DNA of 64,000 nt from Paracoccus sp. JM45 (GTDB lineage: Bacteria; Pseudomonadota; Alphaproteobacteria; Rhodobacterales; Rhodobacteraceae): NCBI RefSeq assembly GCF_003590715.1, contig NZ_QQVY01000001.1, forward strand, positions 186,001-250,000, given 5' to 3'. A program made the translations under genes and the position numbers. Below the pieces are notes generated by a model. The model saw only the letters and a program-made list of their open reading frames with translations. It ran no database searches and was not told the origin of the DNA. Shown in pieces: positions 25,156-34,296 of the stretch; position 1 is the first letter of the stretch; each line of letters starts with the position of its first letter.

Positions 25156-25619
25156 TATGCCACCACGCGGATATTGCTGGCCTGACGCTCGAAGATCTTC
25201 ATCGACAGCGATGCCATGCGCTTGTCGCCCACGGTGCCCGTCGGGGTGAAGGCGTTGACATAGCCGCGATAGGTCCGGCGCATGCCGCCCACCACAAACT
25301 CGACCAGCACGTCTTCATGGGTACCGGTTTCGGTCAGGGTGGCCAGTTCGTCCAACATGATCTGGCTGGCATGTCCGGGCCAGAACTGCAATTCCCCCGA
25401 CCAATCGGCCACCGACATCAGACCGGGGATGGTTTCGCGCGACCGGCCCGGCGATTGTTGATGGGTGACATCGACATCATCGGGCACTTTTTCGGGCGGG
25501 TTCAGCGTCTCGACCCCGAAGATCTGCGTAAACGTCGGCGTGCCACCACCGGTGGCAAACCGCCCGATAAAGATTTCATCCTGATAGCTGATATCAGCTT
25601 GCGAAGCGACTTCAGGCAT
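25155..25619 (-). CDS. Major tail tube protein
   Basis: A 154-residue protein, MPEVASQADISYQDEIFIGR, with PTFTQIFGVETLNPPEKVPD, DVTHQQSPGRSRETIPGL and VEFVVGGMRRTYRGYVNAF. The pattern (an early F..I..V..L..P.., then D.T.....R..IPG) is that of siphophage and GTA tail tube proteins of the lambda V type. It sits in the expected slot between the tail terminator and the tail chaperones. It polymerises into the tail tube. Confidence 0.85.
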   Translation of the reverse strand: MPEVASQADISYQDEIFIGRFATGGGTPTFTQIFGVETLNPPEKVPDDVDVTHQQSPGRSRETIPGLMSVADWSGELQFWPGHASQIMLDELATLTETGTHEDVLVEFVVGGMRRTYRGYVNAFTPTGTVGDKRMASLSMKIFERQASNIRVVA

Positions 25620-26016
25620 TTTGCGATCTCCAGTTCACAATAAAATCAAGGCTGGCGTGATAGAGGGGCTGGCCCGCATCCCTGCCGCCCTCGCGGTGGG
25701 TCGGGTCTTCGCGGGGCAGTCGCAGCGCATCAAGGAAGATGCCCAAGAACCCGCCGCCACGATAAAAATTAAGGGCCCGCTGGACCGATCGCGCCATGCC
25801 GCGCGCGCCGCCAAAGGTGCGGGCATAGCAATCGATCTGCACGCGCGAGACCTCCAGCCCGTCGGGCCCCTGCTGGGTGCGGCCTTCCTGAAAGCTGACC
25901 AGATGCAGGACGATATAGTCGTTGGTGATCTCTTGCGGGCTTTCGCCCCAGTTGATCCGGTCGGCGGTCATGCCGGAAAGCCCTGCCAGCAGCAGGGCGC
26001 GCAGGTCGGCTTCCAT
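25612..26016 (-). CDS. Tail terminator / tail completion protein (DUF3168 type)
   Basis: A 134-residue protein, MEADLRALLLAGLSGMTADR, with YIVLHLVSFQEGRTQQGPDG and SRVQIDCYARTFGGARGMAR. This matches the DUF3168 pattern: an N-terminal helix, then P.I.L..VS......G.....RVQID.YA......A. In GTA and siphophages this protein caps the tail tube before head joining. Its 3' end overlaps the tail tube gene start by eight bases. Confidence 0.82.
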   Translation of the reverse strand: MEADLRALLLAGLSGMTADRINWGESPQEITNDYIVLHLVSFQEGRTQQGPDGLEVSRVQIDCYARTFGGARGMARSVQRALNFYRGGGFLGIFLDALRLPREDPTHREGGRDAGQPLYHASLDFIVNWRSQNA

Positions 26017-26018
26017 TC

Positions 26019-26618
26019 CTATGCGCTCCTGCGTTTGGCCATGCGTGCGGCGTTTTTCTGGATTTCGGCCCAGACCAGCGGCTTGAGCCGTTCGATCGTG
26101 GGCCCTGCTTCGGTGTCAAAGGCGGGGCGCATAAAGGGCTGCGGCGCGGTGCCCGGATGGCTGGTGCCCGCGAACTTGCCGCCGTTCACATGCGGGGCCG
26201 TGCCGAATTCGACAAAATGCCCGTGCCAGCCTTCGCGCGTCGGTCCCATATAAAGGATGGCGGGCGGATTGCTTGCCTTGAAGGCGCGGCGGGCGTCTTT
26301 CAGGGCAGTCACGGCCTTGGCGCTTTCGGCCACACGATCCCATTGCGCCTGCGTGCCGGCGGCTTTCGCCGCATCCCACGAACTGGACATATAGCGCGAA
26401 TAGGCCGCCCGCCCGACCTCGCCCGTGGCGCGGGTGCCGATCTTGATGCTCTGTTCCAGATCGCCCTGATCGATCGGCGCATATTGTCTAGCCATCGCCA
26501 GCATCGGGGCGGCTGCTTTTTGCAGGGCGCGGCGGGTGATCGCCACGCGGGTCGATTTCAAGGCCACGGCCTCCAGCGCCCGTTCGATGTCGCGCATCCC
26601 CTCGATGCGGAAGGTCAT
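26019..26618 (-). CDS. HK97 gp10-family head-tail / neck protein
   Basis: A 199-residue protein, MTFRIEGMRDIERALEAVAL. The N-terminus (G...I...L..L.....R......AL...A.P......APID.GDL..SI) is the HK97_gp10_like pattern. Later, ARHFVEFGT-like GHFVEFGTAPHVNGG and GTAPQPFMRPAFD are the conserved C-terminal motif HxxxxEFGT...AxPFxRPA. It is located between head closure and tail terminator genes. It takes part in head-tail joining. Confidence 0.87.
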   Translation of the reverse strand: MTFRIEGMRDIERALEAVALKSTRVAITRRALQKAAAPMLAMARQYAPIDQGDLEQSIKIGTRATGEVGRAAYSRYMSSSWDAAKAAGTQAQWDRVAESAKAVTALKDARRAFKASNPPAILYMGPTREGWHGHFVEFGTAPHVNGGKFAGTSHPGTAPQPFMRPAFDTEAGPTIERLKPLVWAEIQKNAARMAKRRSA

Positions 26619-26947
26619 GGGGTGACCTCGCTGGCCGTCATCTCGAAGCCGATGCGCCGCCCGATCTCTTTGATGCCGCCGATGGCATAGGTGACACCCT
26701 CGCAGGTTACGCGGTCACTGCCGGTGATCCCTGCGGTAAAGGCCGAATAGCGCACCACGAAGCGCACCGACATTTCCCGCATAATGCTGTCGGCGCGGAA
26801 GCGTTCGCCATCGCTCAGCGGCGTTTTGCCGGCCCAGACCGGCGTGCCATATGCGGCAAAACCGCCCTTCAATGTCTGCAGACCATCGTCGATATTCTGC
26901 GCCCGCAGGAACTGCACCCGACGGTCAAGGCTGCCCGCGGCGATCAT
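26615..26947 (-). CDS. Phage head closure (head-tail joining) protein
   Basis: A 110-residue protein, MIAAGSLDRRVQFLRAQNID. The pattern GxLxxRVxFxR....DG.......W.......WA....L...E.......S......VR.S.......DR..C.G..Y.I.GI.E.GR..........A is the Phage_H_T_join (PF05521) family. It overlaps both neighbours by 4 bases. It closes the portal-connector complex. Confidence 0.87.
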   Translation of the reverse strand: MIAAGSLDRRVQFLRAQNIDDGLQTLKGGFAAYGTPVWAGKTPLSDGERFRADSIMREMSVRFVVRYSAFTAGITGSDRVTCEGVTYAIGGIKEIGRRIGFEMTASEVTP

Positions 26948-27291
26948 TCTTCCTCCGATGTGGTAAAGACCCGATGGCCCGCCAGCATGGCGCGGACGCT
27001 CATCGGGGGTGTCGCAGCCTCGGCGCTCCCGCCTTCGCCGCCACGGTTGTGATACATCCGGTCGACCATCATCATCACCGACACCCTGATCGCGTCATCA
27101 GCGACCATCTGGTCGGGGTGGTATCGGGCGTCACCCACCACCGGCAGCACGGCATCCCTGCGATAGACCGGACGACCGATCCAATCCGCGATCTGGCGTT
27201 CGGCGGCGAGGGCATAGGCTGCGATCTGCCGGTCCTCTTCATCACCATCGACACGCAGATGGGTCTTCAGGTCAGGCAGATCGCTGATCAT
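26944..27291 (-). CDS. Head-tail connector protein (gp6-like)
   Basis: A 115-residue protein, MISDLPDLKTHLRVDGDEED, with DRQIAAYALAAERQIADWIGR. The motif DL...LRVDGD.ED..I..Y..AAE..I is the gp6-like/Phage_connect_1 family, an adaptor ring below the portal. The C-terminal helix VSVMMMVDRMYHNRGGEG supports this. ATGA overlaps couple it to adjacent genes. Confidence 0.87.
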   Translation of the reverse strand: MISDLPDLKTHLRVDGDEEDRQIAAYALAAERQIADWIGRPVYRRDAVLPVVGDARYHPDQMVADDAIRVSVMMMVDRMYHNRGGEGGSAEAATPPMSVRAMLAGHRVFTTSEEE

Positions 27292-27833
27292 TTGGCGGCC
27301 TTTTTAGGATCCGCCTCGGGCTTGGCTTTGGCCTCGACCTCCGGCGCAGCTGTGGCTGCCTGAGCAGCCGTCAGCGCCTCTTCACGCGCAGTCAGCGCGG
27401 CTTCTCGCTGATCCAGTTCGGCCTGCCGTGCATCCTGATCGGCTTGGGCCGCCGCAAACTGCGCGGCGATCTCATCTGCCTCGCGCTGGATCAACGCCTG
27501 CACCTCTTCGGTCGAGACCGAGATTTGCAAACGGGCCATGGTTTTGGCCTCTTCGGGACTGATCTCGCCGGTCTCGATCATCTTTTGTAGACGATCCGCC
27601 GGTTGCGGCTTTTCGGGCATTGCCGAGAAGCCGGTTGTAGCACCGGTCGTTCCGGGTTTCAGCGAGGTCTCAAGCACGGCCTTGGCGGCCTTGATGTCAT
27701 CCGCTGTGGCTTTGACGAAGCGACCGGTCTTGATCATCTTCTGGGCTTCGGCTTCGGTCACATCCACGATGCCGCCTGCCGTCACACGGCCATAGCTGCC
27801 CATGGCACCGCGCAGCGATTTCAGCTGGGGCAT
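27288..27833 (-). CDS. Phage head-region coiled-coil protein
   Basis: A 181-residue protein from ATG 27833 (MPQLKSLRGAMGSYGRVTAG). The N-terminal part has RVTAGGIVDVTEAEAQKMIK and VKATADDIKAA, a pattern often seen in small proteins next to capsid genes that bind the connector or the head surface. A long charged helical region (about 95-160) with heptad character follows, then an A/E/K-rich tail. No enzymatic motif. It lies between capsid and connector genes. Role not established. Confidence 0.65.
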   Translation of the reverse strand: MPQLKSLRGAMGSYGRVTAGGIVDVTEAEAQKMIKTGRFVKATADDIKAAKAVLETSLKPGTTGATTGFSAMPEKPQPADRLQKMIETGEISPEEAKTMARLQISVSTEEVQALIQREADEIAAQFAAAQADQDARQAELDQREAALTAREEALTAAQAATAAPEVEAKAKPEADPKKAAK

Positions 27834-27865
27834 GGTCCATATCCTTCTGTCAGGGGAAAGGTGCA

Positions 27866-27885
27866 GGCGCGGCGGTTGCCGCGCC
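27866..27885 (-). other. Stem-loop after the capsid gene
   Basis: GGCGCGGC (27866-27873) and GCCGCGCC (27878-27885) form an 8-bp stem with a 4-nt loop, 13 bp after the capsid stop. There is no T run. It may protect the capsid mRNA 3' end or attenuate downstream genes. Confidence 0.5.
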
Positions 27886-27897
27886 ATTCGCTATCGG

Positions 27898-29112
27898 TCA
27901 GGCAGCGGGGCGATAGCACAGCGCCAGCGGACGCTTGACCGCCACGACACCACGCTTCTCGCCGCGCACCGTCAGCATGTTCTTGTCGAAGTTGTCGCGG
28001 TTTTCCGACGACAGCAGAATTTCGACCGCCTGACGTTCGTAATAGGTCGCGGCCATTTTAAACGCGCCGGTCAGGAAATCGCCTTCGGGCATCGCGTCGG
28101 TGTCCACGACGGCACGCCCCCAAAGCCGCGGGGTAGGCGTTTCGCCAAATGGATTGCCGAAGATATAGCGCCCCGTCGAATCCTTCAGCATTTCGGCCTG
28201 CGCCCAATCCCAGATGTTCAGCACATGGGCATCGACCGTATAGCCGGCGGCCGCCACTTGCAGCATGGCCAGACGTAGCCGGTCAAGGATGGTCGCCCCG
28301 GCCTGTTCACGCGTGCCTTGGGCATATTGCGTGGCATTGGTGATCAGACCCGAGAAGTTTTCTCCCAAACCGTCACCGGCAAGGATCTGCGCGTTCTCGA
28401 CCTTATTCACCTCATAGGTCAGCGTGGTGTCGATGTCGGTGCGCAACGCCGGAATATCGTCCAGCATATGCTTGTGGATCTCCATCCGCCCCGCGATCGT
28501 CTGCACCTCGGCCGAGGTAGCGTCCCAGGTCTTGTCGATCAGCGGCTTCACCGTCACGCCGTCATCAGGCACGATACCGGCCGCACCGGTGCGGGCGATC
28601 TCGCGGAAGTATTTGATCAACGCCTGATCGGTCTGCCCGACCGTGACCAGATCCTTGATGACCAGCTTGCGATCGGGTTCGGCAATGATCTCGCCCTCGC
28701 GGCGTTCGGGGAGCAAGGAACCACCCGATCCGGGCAGCGAGGTAATCGCGTTGAAGACGCCCAGACTGATGCGACCGTTCACGCCGCCATCCTTGGCAGC
28801 TTTGATCTTGTCGGCGGCATCTTCCACGACCATCCGGCCAAGGGATTTGGCGCTACCGGCACCGCCGCGACGGCCACTGGCAAAACGCTGTTCCAGATCA
28901 CGCGATGACGCCTGGATTTCGTCCAGCTGCGTTTTCAGATGGCCCTGTTCGGCCAGCGCCTTATCGACCGCAGCTTTGGTGTCTTCGGTCAGACCGCCAA
29001 GGCGTTTGTTTTCGTCCAGCGCGCTCTGAACGCTGGTATTAATTTTATTGGTGACCTTGTCGAAGTTTTCTTTCAACTCGCCGAAGGACGCTTCCATGTC
29101 GAATGGGGGCAT
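27898..29112 (-). CDS. HK97-family major capsid protein
   Basis: A 404-residue protein from ATG 29112 (MPPFDMEASFGELKENFDKV). The longer ATG at 29130 lies inside the protease gene. Residues 1-100 are a charged coiled-coil delta/scaffold domain that the adjacent protease would remove. The mature domain shows the HK97 pattern: SLPGSGGSLLPERREGEIIA, VGQTDQALIKYFREIARTGA, LAGDGLGENFSGLITNATQY (the GDG....GL motif) and FLTGAFKMAATYYERQAVEI. The order portal-protease-capsid is intact. Confidence 0.93.
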   Translation of the reverse strand: MPPFDMEASFGELKENFDKVTNKINTSVQSALDENKRLGGLTEDTKAAVDKALAEQGHLKTQLDEIQASSRDLEQRFASGRRGGAGSAKSLGRMVVEDAADKIKAAKDGGVNGRISLGVFNAITSLPGSGGSLLPERREGEIIAEPDRKLVIKDLVTVGQTDQALIKYFREIARTGAAGIVPDDGVTVKPLIDKTWDATSAEVQTIAGRMEIHKHMLDDIPALRTDIDTTLTYEVNKVENAQILAGDGLGENFSGLITNATQYAQGTREQAGATILDRLRLAMLQVAAAGYTVDAHVLNIWDWAQAEMLKDSTGRYIFGNPFGETPTPRLWGRAVVDTDAMPEGDFLTGAFKMAATYYERQAVEILLSSENRDNFDKNMLTVRGEKRGVVAVKRPLALCYRPAA

Positions 29113-29113
29113 A

Positions 29114-29986
29114 TCAGGTTTCCTTTTCACCCAAAAACGATGTGACCGACCCCATCAGGGCGGCCATGCTTCCGACAGCGCTCGGCATGTCGTCATCAGC
29201 AGCGCGCGGCGTGCTGGTCATTTCCTTGATCAGATTGCGGCGCTCTGACCGGGGCAGACCGCCCCGCGCCATGGCGGCATCGATGCGCGCGAGGTTCTTG
29301 ACCCGTGGCGCCTCGGCGCGGGCCTCGATGTTTACCGCGATGACATCGGCTGACAGCAGATCATCGGCAAAACCCTGATCAATCGCCGCACGGCCAGATA
29401 TCCACGTCGCACGGTCCATCATCTGGCTGATCTCGGCGGCATCGATACCGCTGCGCACCGCGTATAATTCGGCCATGACGTCATCGAAGGCGCCCAGTTG
29501 GCCCGCCACGGTCCCGAGGTCATGGCGATCCCCGACGGCAAAGACCCAAGTGTTGTGGATCATCAGGAAGCCCGCGCGGGCGATCTCGATCCGGTCACCG
29601 GCCATGGCGATGACCGAGGCGGCGGAGGCGGCAAGGCCCACCACGCGCACCGTGACGTCGCCCTTGTGGCCGCGCAGCATGTTGTAGACGGCCAGGCCCT
29701 CGAAGACGTCGCCACCCGGGCTGTTGATGTTGACCACCACGTCCCGGTCGCCGGCATTGCGCAGCAGCGCGCCGATGCGTCGTCCGGTGACGCCATAACC
29801 GTCCCAAGTCTCTCCGATCACGTCCATGATGTCGATGACAAGCGGGCCCGCTGCATCAGCGCCAGCCTCGGCCCGCGCCTGCAGCTCGGGCTGCCACCTC
29901 TCCAGGGCTTTCGGCGGGGCGCAGTCAGCGCGTACGTCATCGGGCCGCACACCGAAATGCGCGACCGGCATGTGGTTCTTGGCCAT
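29114..29986 (-). CDS. ClpP-like prohead protease
   Basis: A 290-residue S14-family protease, MAKNHMPVAHFGVRPDDVRA. It has the motif VVVNINSPGGDVFEGLAVYN (84-102), catalytic Ser about S121 in VGLAASAASVIAMAG, catalytic His about H144 in FLMIHNTW, and GRAAIDQGFADDLLSA towards the Asp region. It cleaves the capsid delta domain during head maturation. The gene lies between portal and capsid, two bases from each. A C-terminal extension of about 60 residues is probably removed or structural. Confidence 0.92.
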   Translation of the reverse strand: MAKNHMPVAHFGVRPDDVRADCAPPKALERWQPELQARAEAGADAAGPLVIDIMDVIGETWDGYGVTGRRIGALLRNAGDRDVVVNINSPGGDVFEGLAVYNMLRGHKGDVTVRVVGLAASAASVIAMAGDRIEIARAGFLMIHNTWVFAVGDRHDLGTVAGQLGAFDDVMAELYAVRSGIDAAEISQMMDRATWISGRAAIDQGFADDLLSADVIAVNIEARAEAPRVKNLARIDAAMARGGLPRSERRNLIKEMTSTPRAADDDMPSAVGSMAALMGSVTSFLGEKET

Positions 29987-29987
29987 C

Positions 29988-31220
29988 TCAGATCCTCTCG
30001 TTAAGCATGTCGATGGGCGACATCGCGGTCTGCACCATCAGGTCGTCGGCAGCACCGCCGCGACGTTGCAGGTTCAGTTTGTCCCGCGCCTCGTCGCGCG
30101 ACATGATGCCGTTCGTTGTCATCGCACGCAGGAATTCCGCCTTGGCCTTGCTGTCCATTTGCAGCATGGCCTCGCGGTTGAACTCGGCATAGGTGTCGCG
30201 CTGTTCGCGCAGCGGGATCAGCGCCTTGCGGATCCGCTGCTCGATCTTTTTCAACACCGGATTGATGCCCAGCTGCATCCACGACAGGAAGATCTGTTCC
30301 ACCCCCGTGCCCCACATCGTTTGCCCTTCGGCGGAATGGCCGATCACCATCGGCGGCACCCCGAACCAGCGGCAGACCTCTTCAATCGAGAAGCGGCGCG
30401 TTTCCAGCATCTGTGCGTCATCGGGGTTCAGCGTCAGCTGCTCGAACTCCAACCCCGCTTCCAGGATCATCAGCTTTCCCGCGCGGGTCGAACCGCTATA
30501 GCTTTCCATGATCTTTTGCAGTTGCCCGCGTTGCGCATCGTCCAGACGCTGGTTCGATTTGAGCACACCCGAAGCCTGCATCCCCGATCCGAACATCTTG
30601 CCCGACGCCTCATCGGCGGCCATGGCCGCCCCCAGCGATTGCGTCCCCCAGCGGATCGGCGACATGCCTTCATCTCCGCCAAAGCCCCAGCCGCGCAAAT
30701 GCAGCATCTCGCGTTGCGGGATCACCCGTGGCCGCGCCGATCCGGGGTCGCGGAGTTCATACATCAGCTCGTTCGTGACCGTGTTCCGGATCGGGCGCAC
30801 CTGCGTCGAAGGCACAGGCAGCAGTGCTGCGGCGCGGCCGTTGATCCAGTCGATCTCGGCATAGGCATTGCCGGTGGCCAGCAGCCACGACAGCATGCCT
30901 TCCCAGAACTCGACCGGCGTCTGGTCGGAATTGGGCGACAGTCCGATCAGGTCATCCAGCGGGCCCGACAGCTTTTCACGCCCCGCCGCCGTCTTGCGAT
31001 AGATGTCGATCGGCAGCGCAGCCATCGCCTGCGCGCTGCGCGAAATACAGGCCCAGACCGCCGAGACGGTCAGCGCCGAGGACATGGTCACGGTCTTGCC
31101 CGAGGCATTGGCCGCAACGTGATAGCCAAGATCGCCCCCCTGCAGCGTCAGGCGCTGATCCTTGGTCAAGGCGGCCATCGGGCGTCCGTAAAGGTCCATG
31201 ATGGCGGCGGGCTTTGCCAT
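29988..31220 (-). CDS. HK97-family portal protein
   Basis: A 410-residue protein, MAKPAAIMDLYGRPMAALTK. The family pattern is clear: SAVWACISRSAQAMAALPID (wall-wing start), LSWLLATGNAYAEIDWINGR, then MLHLRGWGFGGDEGMSPIRW, and FGVPPMVIGHSAEGQTMWGTGVEQ, the diagnostic FGVPP...G region near residue 320. It forms the dodecameric DNA gate and terminase docking site. One base separates it from TerL. Confidence 0.93.
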   Translation of the reverse strand: MAKPAAIMDLYGRPMAALTKDQRLTLQGGDLGYHVAANASGKTVTMSSALTVSAVWACISRSAQAMAALPIDIYRKTAAGREKLSGPLDDLIGLSPNSDQTPVEFWEGMLSWLLATGNAYAEIDWINGRAAALLPVPSTQVRPIRNTVTNELMYELRDPGSARPRVIPQREMLHLRGWGFGGDEGMSPIRWGTQSLGAAMAADEASGKMFGSGMQASGVLKSNQRLDDAQRGQLQKIMESYSGSTRAGKLMILEAGLEFEQLTLNPDDAQMLETRRFSIEEVCRWFGVPPMVIGHSAEGQTMWGTGVEQIFLSWMQLGINPVLKKIEQRIRKALIPLREQRDTYAEFNREAMLQMDSKAKAEFLRAMTTNGIMSRDEARDKLNLQRRGGAADDLMVQTAMSPIDMLNERI

Positions 31221-31221
31221 C

Positions 31222-32952
31222 TCAGATCACCATCACGGGGGCCGACAGGAAACCGTCGATCGTTTCGGGGGCTTCGGGATTGCCGAACATCAGCATCGCG
31301 GCGTTATAGGTCGCCATCAACACGTCGATCTTGGCGCTTCCGGCGGCTTGTTTCGTCACGATGTAATTGCTCCCTTTCAATTCGGTTTTGGCATTGCCGA
31401 CGTTCCACGCCATCAGTTCGCTGGCGCCATGCACCAGCTTGCGATTCTTCAGACGGCGCGGCAGGGTCAGCACCGCCTGCTGCAGTTTCCAGCCCTGCCC
31501 GACGCTGATCCAGCGATCCTCGCCAAAGCCCGCGGCATCCAGTTCGTCCAGCAGTTCGGCAATGCCTGCGGCGTCCAATCCGATCGCCGGGCTTTCATCT
31601 GGCAGCAAGCCGGCCGCCTCCAGCCGCTGGATCACCGCAACCGCACCGGCGACGTCATGGCCGACCGCGTCGCATCTGGTCAGCTGCCCGAGGCGTTCGA
31701 ATTCCTCCAGACGCGGCGCGATGTCCTTGCGCCGCTCGAAGACATCCTCGAACGCCCAGGCATGTCCCCAATGTAGCCATTTACGGCTGCCCTTCTCTCG
31801 CCCGATCACTGCCATGCCGAACAGATCGTCCAGACCGCCGCCATCTATGCCCGCGACGCAGACCTCGGACCGGCGGATTACCTCGTCCAGCGTCAGCTCC
31901 GGATCGCCACAGCGCAGCCAGTAATCGGCACCGGGCCAGCGGTTGGAATGCAGACCCAAGCCGATCTCGATATTCAGATGCTGCGAGGCCCACCGGATTT
32001 CCTCGGCCAGCCCCTTTTGTTGGGCTGTCTGGTAATCCGCCACCAGCCGCGGCAGCGTGATCGAGCGTCCCAAATTCGGCAGCACCATCGGCCACAGCTT
32101 GGGGTCGCGCCACGCCTTGTGTTCCGACCGCTGGATCGCCTTTGGCAGTTCGTAAAGCACCGGCAGCATCCGCACGCCCGCCGTGATCGTGCCGTCGCGC
32201 ACACCCCGCGCATATTGCAGCTCGGATTTGAACGCGCCGGTCGGGCTGATTTCGGATTGCGTGGTGATGATGATCAACAGGCTTTCGTCATTGGTAATCA
32301 TCCCGCCACGGATCTGGCCGATGACCCGCTCGGCATGCTTCATCTCGGCCATCAGGTGCAGCTCGTCGATGATGGCGACGGCAGGGATGCTGCCGGTCAC
32401 CACCTTGGGATCAAAGCTTTTGATCTTCAGCCTGGCGTTCATCCGCACGCCGGTCTCTTCGTCCTGATGCAGGTCGATGATGGTCTTCTTATGTTCGATC
32501 ACCTTGAAGCGGCGCCGTAGATAGGGATCGGCGTCGATCATACCCGTGGCCTGGGCAAAGCATTTGTCAGCGACTTCCTGCGTCGGTCCGATGATCACAC
32601 CGTCGATATTCGGGCGGCGGTTCATCAGCAGCGCAACCAGCCCTAGGGCGGCGGCATTGGTGGTCTTGGAATTCTTCTTGGGGATCAAGTTGAAGATTTC
32701 CCCGACAAAACGCTTGCCGGTTTCAGGGTCGATCGAGCCGAAAGCGGCGCGCACGATATCGCGGATCCATTCGCCCCCCGCTTCGGCCATCGTCGGTTGG
32801 CCCGGGATGTCGGGAATGCGCAGCAGGTTGAACAGATCGACCGCCGCCTCGGCGCTGACCTTATCCAGCGGCAGGTCGGTGATCGGTGTCCTGCCCTGCT
32901 GCAACCTTTCGACCCAATCCGGACAGGCAAAGGAAACGCCATCCAGCGGCAT
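31222..32952 (-). CDS. Terminase large subunit
   Basis: A 576-residue protein, MPLDGVSFACPDWVERLQQG. The ATPase half has a deviant Walker A, IPKKNSKTT (90-98), and Walker B VAIIDELHL (192-200), then LIIITTQS as coupling motif. The nuclease half includes VAGIDGGGLDDLFGMAVIGR as the first acidic cluster and AVGHDVAGAVAVIQRL, AAGIAELLDELDAAGFG. It cuts and pumps DNA into proheads. The start overlaps the TerS stop (TGATG). The K-K-N-S-K-T form groups it with HK97/GTA-like terminases that use headful or cos packaging; which one is not decidable here. Confidence 0.93.
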   Translation of the reverse strand: MPLDGVSFACPDWVERLQQGRTPITDLPLDKVSAEAAVDLFNLLRIPDIPGQPTMAEAGGEWIRDIVRAAFGSIDPETGKRFVGEIFNLIPKKNSKTTNAAALGLVALLMNRRPNIDGVIIGPTQEVADKCFAQATGMIDADPYLRRRFKVIEHKKTIIDLHQDEETGVRMNARLKIKSFDPKVVTGSIPAVAIIDELHLMAEMKHAERVIGQIRGGMITNDESLLIIITTQSEISPTGAFKSELQYARGVRDGTITAGVRMLPVLYELPKAIQRSEHKAWRDPKLWPMVLPNLGRSITLPRLVADYQTAQQKGLAEEIRWASQHLNIEIGLGLHSNRWPGADYWLRCGDPELTLDEVIRRSEVCVAGIDGGGLDDLFGMAVIGREKGSRKWLHWGHAWAFEDVFERRKDIAPRLEEFERLGQLTRCDAVGHDVAGAVAVIQRLEAAGLLPDESPAIGLDAAGIAELLDELDAAGFGEDRWISVGQGWKLQQAVLTLPRRLKNRKLVHGASELMAWNVGNAKTELKGSNYIVTKQAAGSAKIDVLMATYNAAMLMFGNPEAPETIDGFLSAPVMVI

Positions 32953-33518
32953 CAGTGGGTGCCACGGGATTTAAGCCGGTCAAAGATATCACCGTAATTA
33001 TCCGGCACCTTCTGTGCTTCCAGACGCTCCAGTTCTTTCTTGCCAAGCGGCGTCGGCTTTTCGTCCTCATCAATATCTTCATCCGTGGATCGAGGGCCAC
33101 GACGCGGCGCGGTCGGTCCCGCCTCGCGCAGGCGGTCCTGCAGCTGGCGGATCGAGGGCGTATGCCCTTCGCGGACCTTGCGCATCAGCACGTCCAGCAT
33201 CACCCCGTCGACAAAGGTCGCGCCCATTTCCAGCTCACGGGAAAAATACTTGCGCAGGGTCTTCTCGTCGATGTCCATATTTTCAGCGATACGCTTCTGC
33301 GACCAGCCCGCCGCAATGCGCACCATGACAAAGTCCTGATTTTCCTTGTCTTTCCGAAACGACTTGCGCCCGCGCCGGTCCCGCATCGGCAGCAAGGGTT
33401 GGCCGAAGAGGTCGACCCCCTCGGCTGCTGGTGGATTTTCGGTTTTCACAGGAAAAAAATCTCCGACTGAGACACACGCGGGTCCAGCCCGACGATGCTT
33501 TTTCGACTTTCGACCCAC
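32952..33518 (-). CDS. Terminase small subunit-like DNA-binding protein
   Basis: A 188-residue protein, MGRKSKKHRRAGPACVSVGD. The middle contains a helix-turn-helix (VMVRIAAGWSQKRIAENMDI, then EKTLRKYFSRELEMG) like the DNA-binding module of TerS proteins. The C-terminus is charged (RSTDEDIDEDEKPTPLGKKE). It is coupled to TerL by TGATG. It should recognise the packaging site. Confidence 0.8.
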   Translation of the reverse strand: MGRKSKKHRRAGPACVSVGDFFPVKTENPPAAEGVDLFGQPLLPMRDRRGRKSFRKDKENQDFVMVRIAAGWSQKRIAENMDIDEKTLRKYFSRELEMGATFVDGVMLDVLMRKVREGHTPSIRQLQDRLREAGPTAPRRGPRSTDEDIDEDEKPTPLGKKELERLEAQKVPDNYGDIFDRLKSRGTH

Positions 33519-33530
33519 CCCCCCGTCGCC

Positions 33531-33893
33531 TCAGAACGCGGCGCGTTCCTCGCGTTGCTTGTCGCGGTTGTGGCAGGTCGCACAAAGGCATTGCAGGTTG
33601 GAACGTGCAAAGAACAGATCGCGATCGCCACGATGCGCTTGGATATGGTCGGCGACCAGGGATGGACTGTCATAGGTCACGCCACAGCGGCGGCAGGTGA
33701 AAAGATCATCGACAAGAACCTGCCAGCGCAGCGCCCGCCATTCCGCCGTCTTGTACCAGCGCCGCCATGTATCGACACGGTCACGGGAACGGACGGGTGA
33801 AGCGGCCTTCAGGCCAAATCCGCGCGGCTTAAGGTGTCGGCCACGAGGCGCAAGTTGTTTCATACGTTTTGTCGGCTGCTTTACATTAGCCAT
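33531..33893 (-). CDS. HNH endonuclease
   Basis: A 120-residue protein, MANVKQPTKRMKQLAPRGRH. The nuclease domain (about 45-115) has RWYKTAEWRALRWQVL, the zinc pair CRRC, the catalytic DHI in VADHIQAHRGD, and a second pair in NLQCLCATCHNRDK. HNH proteins beside terminase assist DNA packaging cleavage in many HK97-type phages. It is the first gene of the late operon. Its start lies next to a plus-strand gene, so promoters are probably divergent here. Confidence 0.9.
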   Translation of the reverse strand: MANVKQPTKRMKQLAPRGRHLKPRGFGLKAASPVRSRDRVDTWRRWYKTAEWRALRWQVLVDDLFTCRRCGVTYDSPSLVADHIQAHRGDRDLFFARSNLQCLCATCHNRDKQREERAAF

Positions 33894-33969
33894 GGCCGAT
33901 CTGTGTTATAAGGAACCCCAGAGTTGTATCGGCGTTCAGTTGTTCAATCAAATAGAGGCGGCTCAAACC

Positions 33970-34134
33970 ATGCAGGATAAAGTGGTCTTCGAGACCGTCA
34001 CGAAAGACGATCTCAAACTGATCGTCGATGTGCTTTCCGCTTATCAGCACAACACGCAGTACAAAGTGCTTCTGGAAAAGTTCAAAGCTTACGACCAGAA
34101 GGTCCAATCGCCATCCAAGATTATCAGCTACTGA
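33970..34134 (+). CDS. Small plus-strand hypothetical protein
   Basis: A 54-residue protein from ATG 33970, MQDKVVFETVTKDDLKLIVD, continuing VLSAYQHNTQYKVLLEKFKA. The frame opens further upstream (ATG 33892), but that part covers the HNH start. A GAGG precedes it by about 12 bases. It is probably a helical regulator or accessory protein; not recognised. It is less GC-rich than neighbours. Confidence 0.5.
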   Translation: MQDKVVFETVTKDDLKLIVDVLSAYQHNTQYKVLLEKFKAYDQKVQSPSKIISY

Positions 34135-34296
34135 TGGCCGCATGCCAAAGCAGATAGCGCCCGTATTCAAGGCAATTTCACAGCACTTTTAAAAACACAT
34201 ACTGACACGCAAGGCGGTTACTGATCTGCCGCAATATGGAACATGTCAGCTAATTCTGCGTTTTTCACTCACCACGAAAGAACGGAGGATTTTGCA

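Noticed and set aside
29826..31508. 560-codon plus-strand open frame over the phage portal gene
   Set aside because: Antisense shadow of portal and protease genes.
33886..34170. 94-codon minus-strand frame
   Set aside because: Antisense to the small plus-strand gene at 33970-34134, which has the better start and composition.
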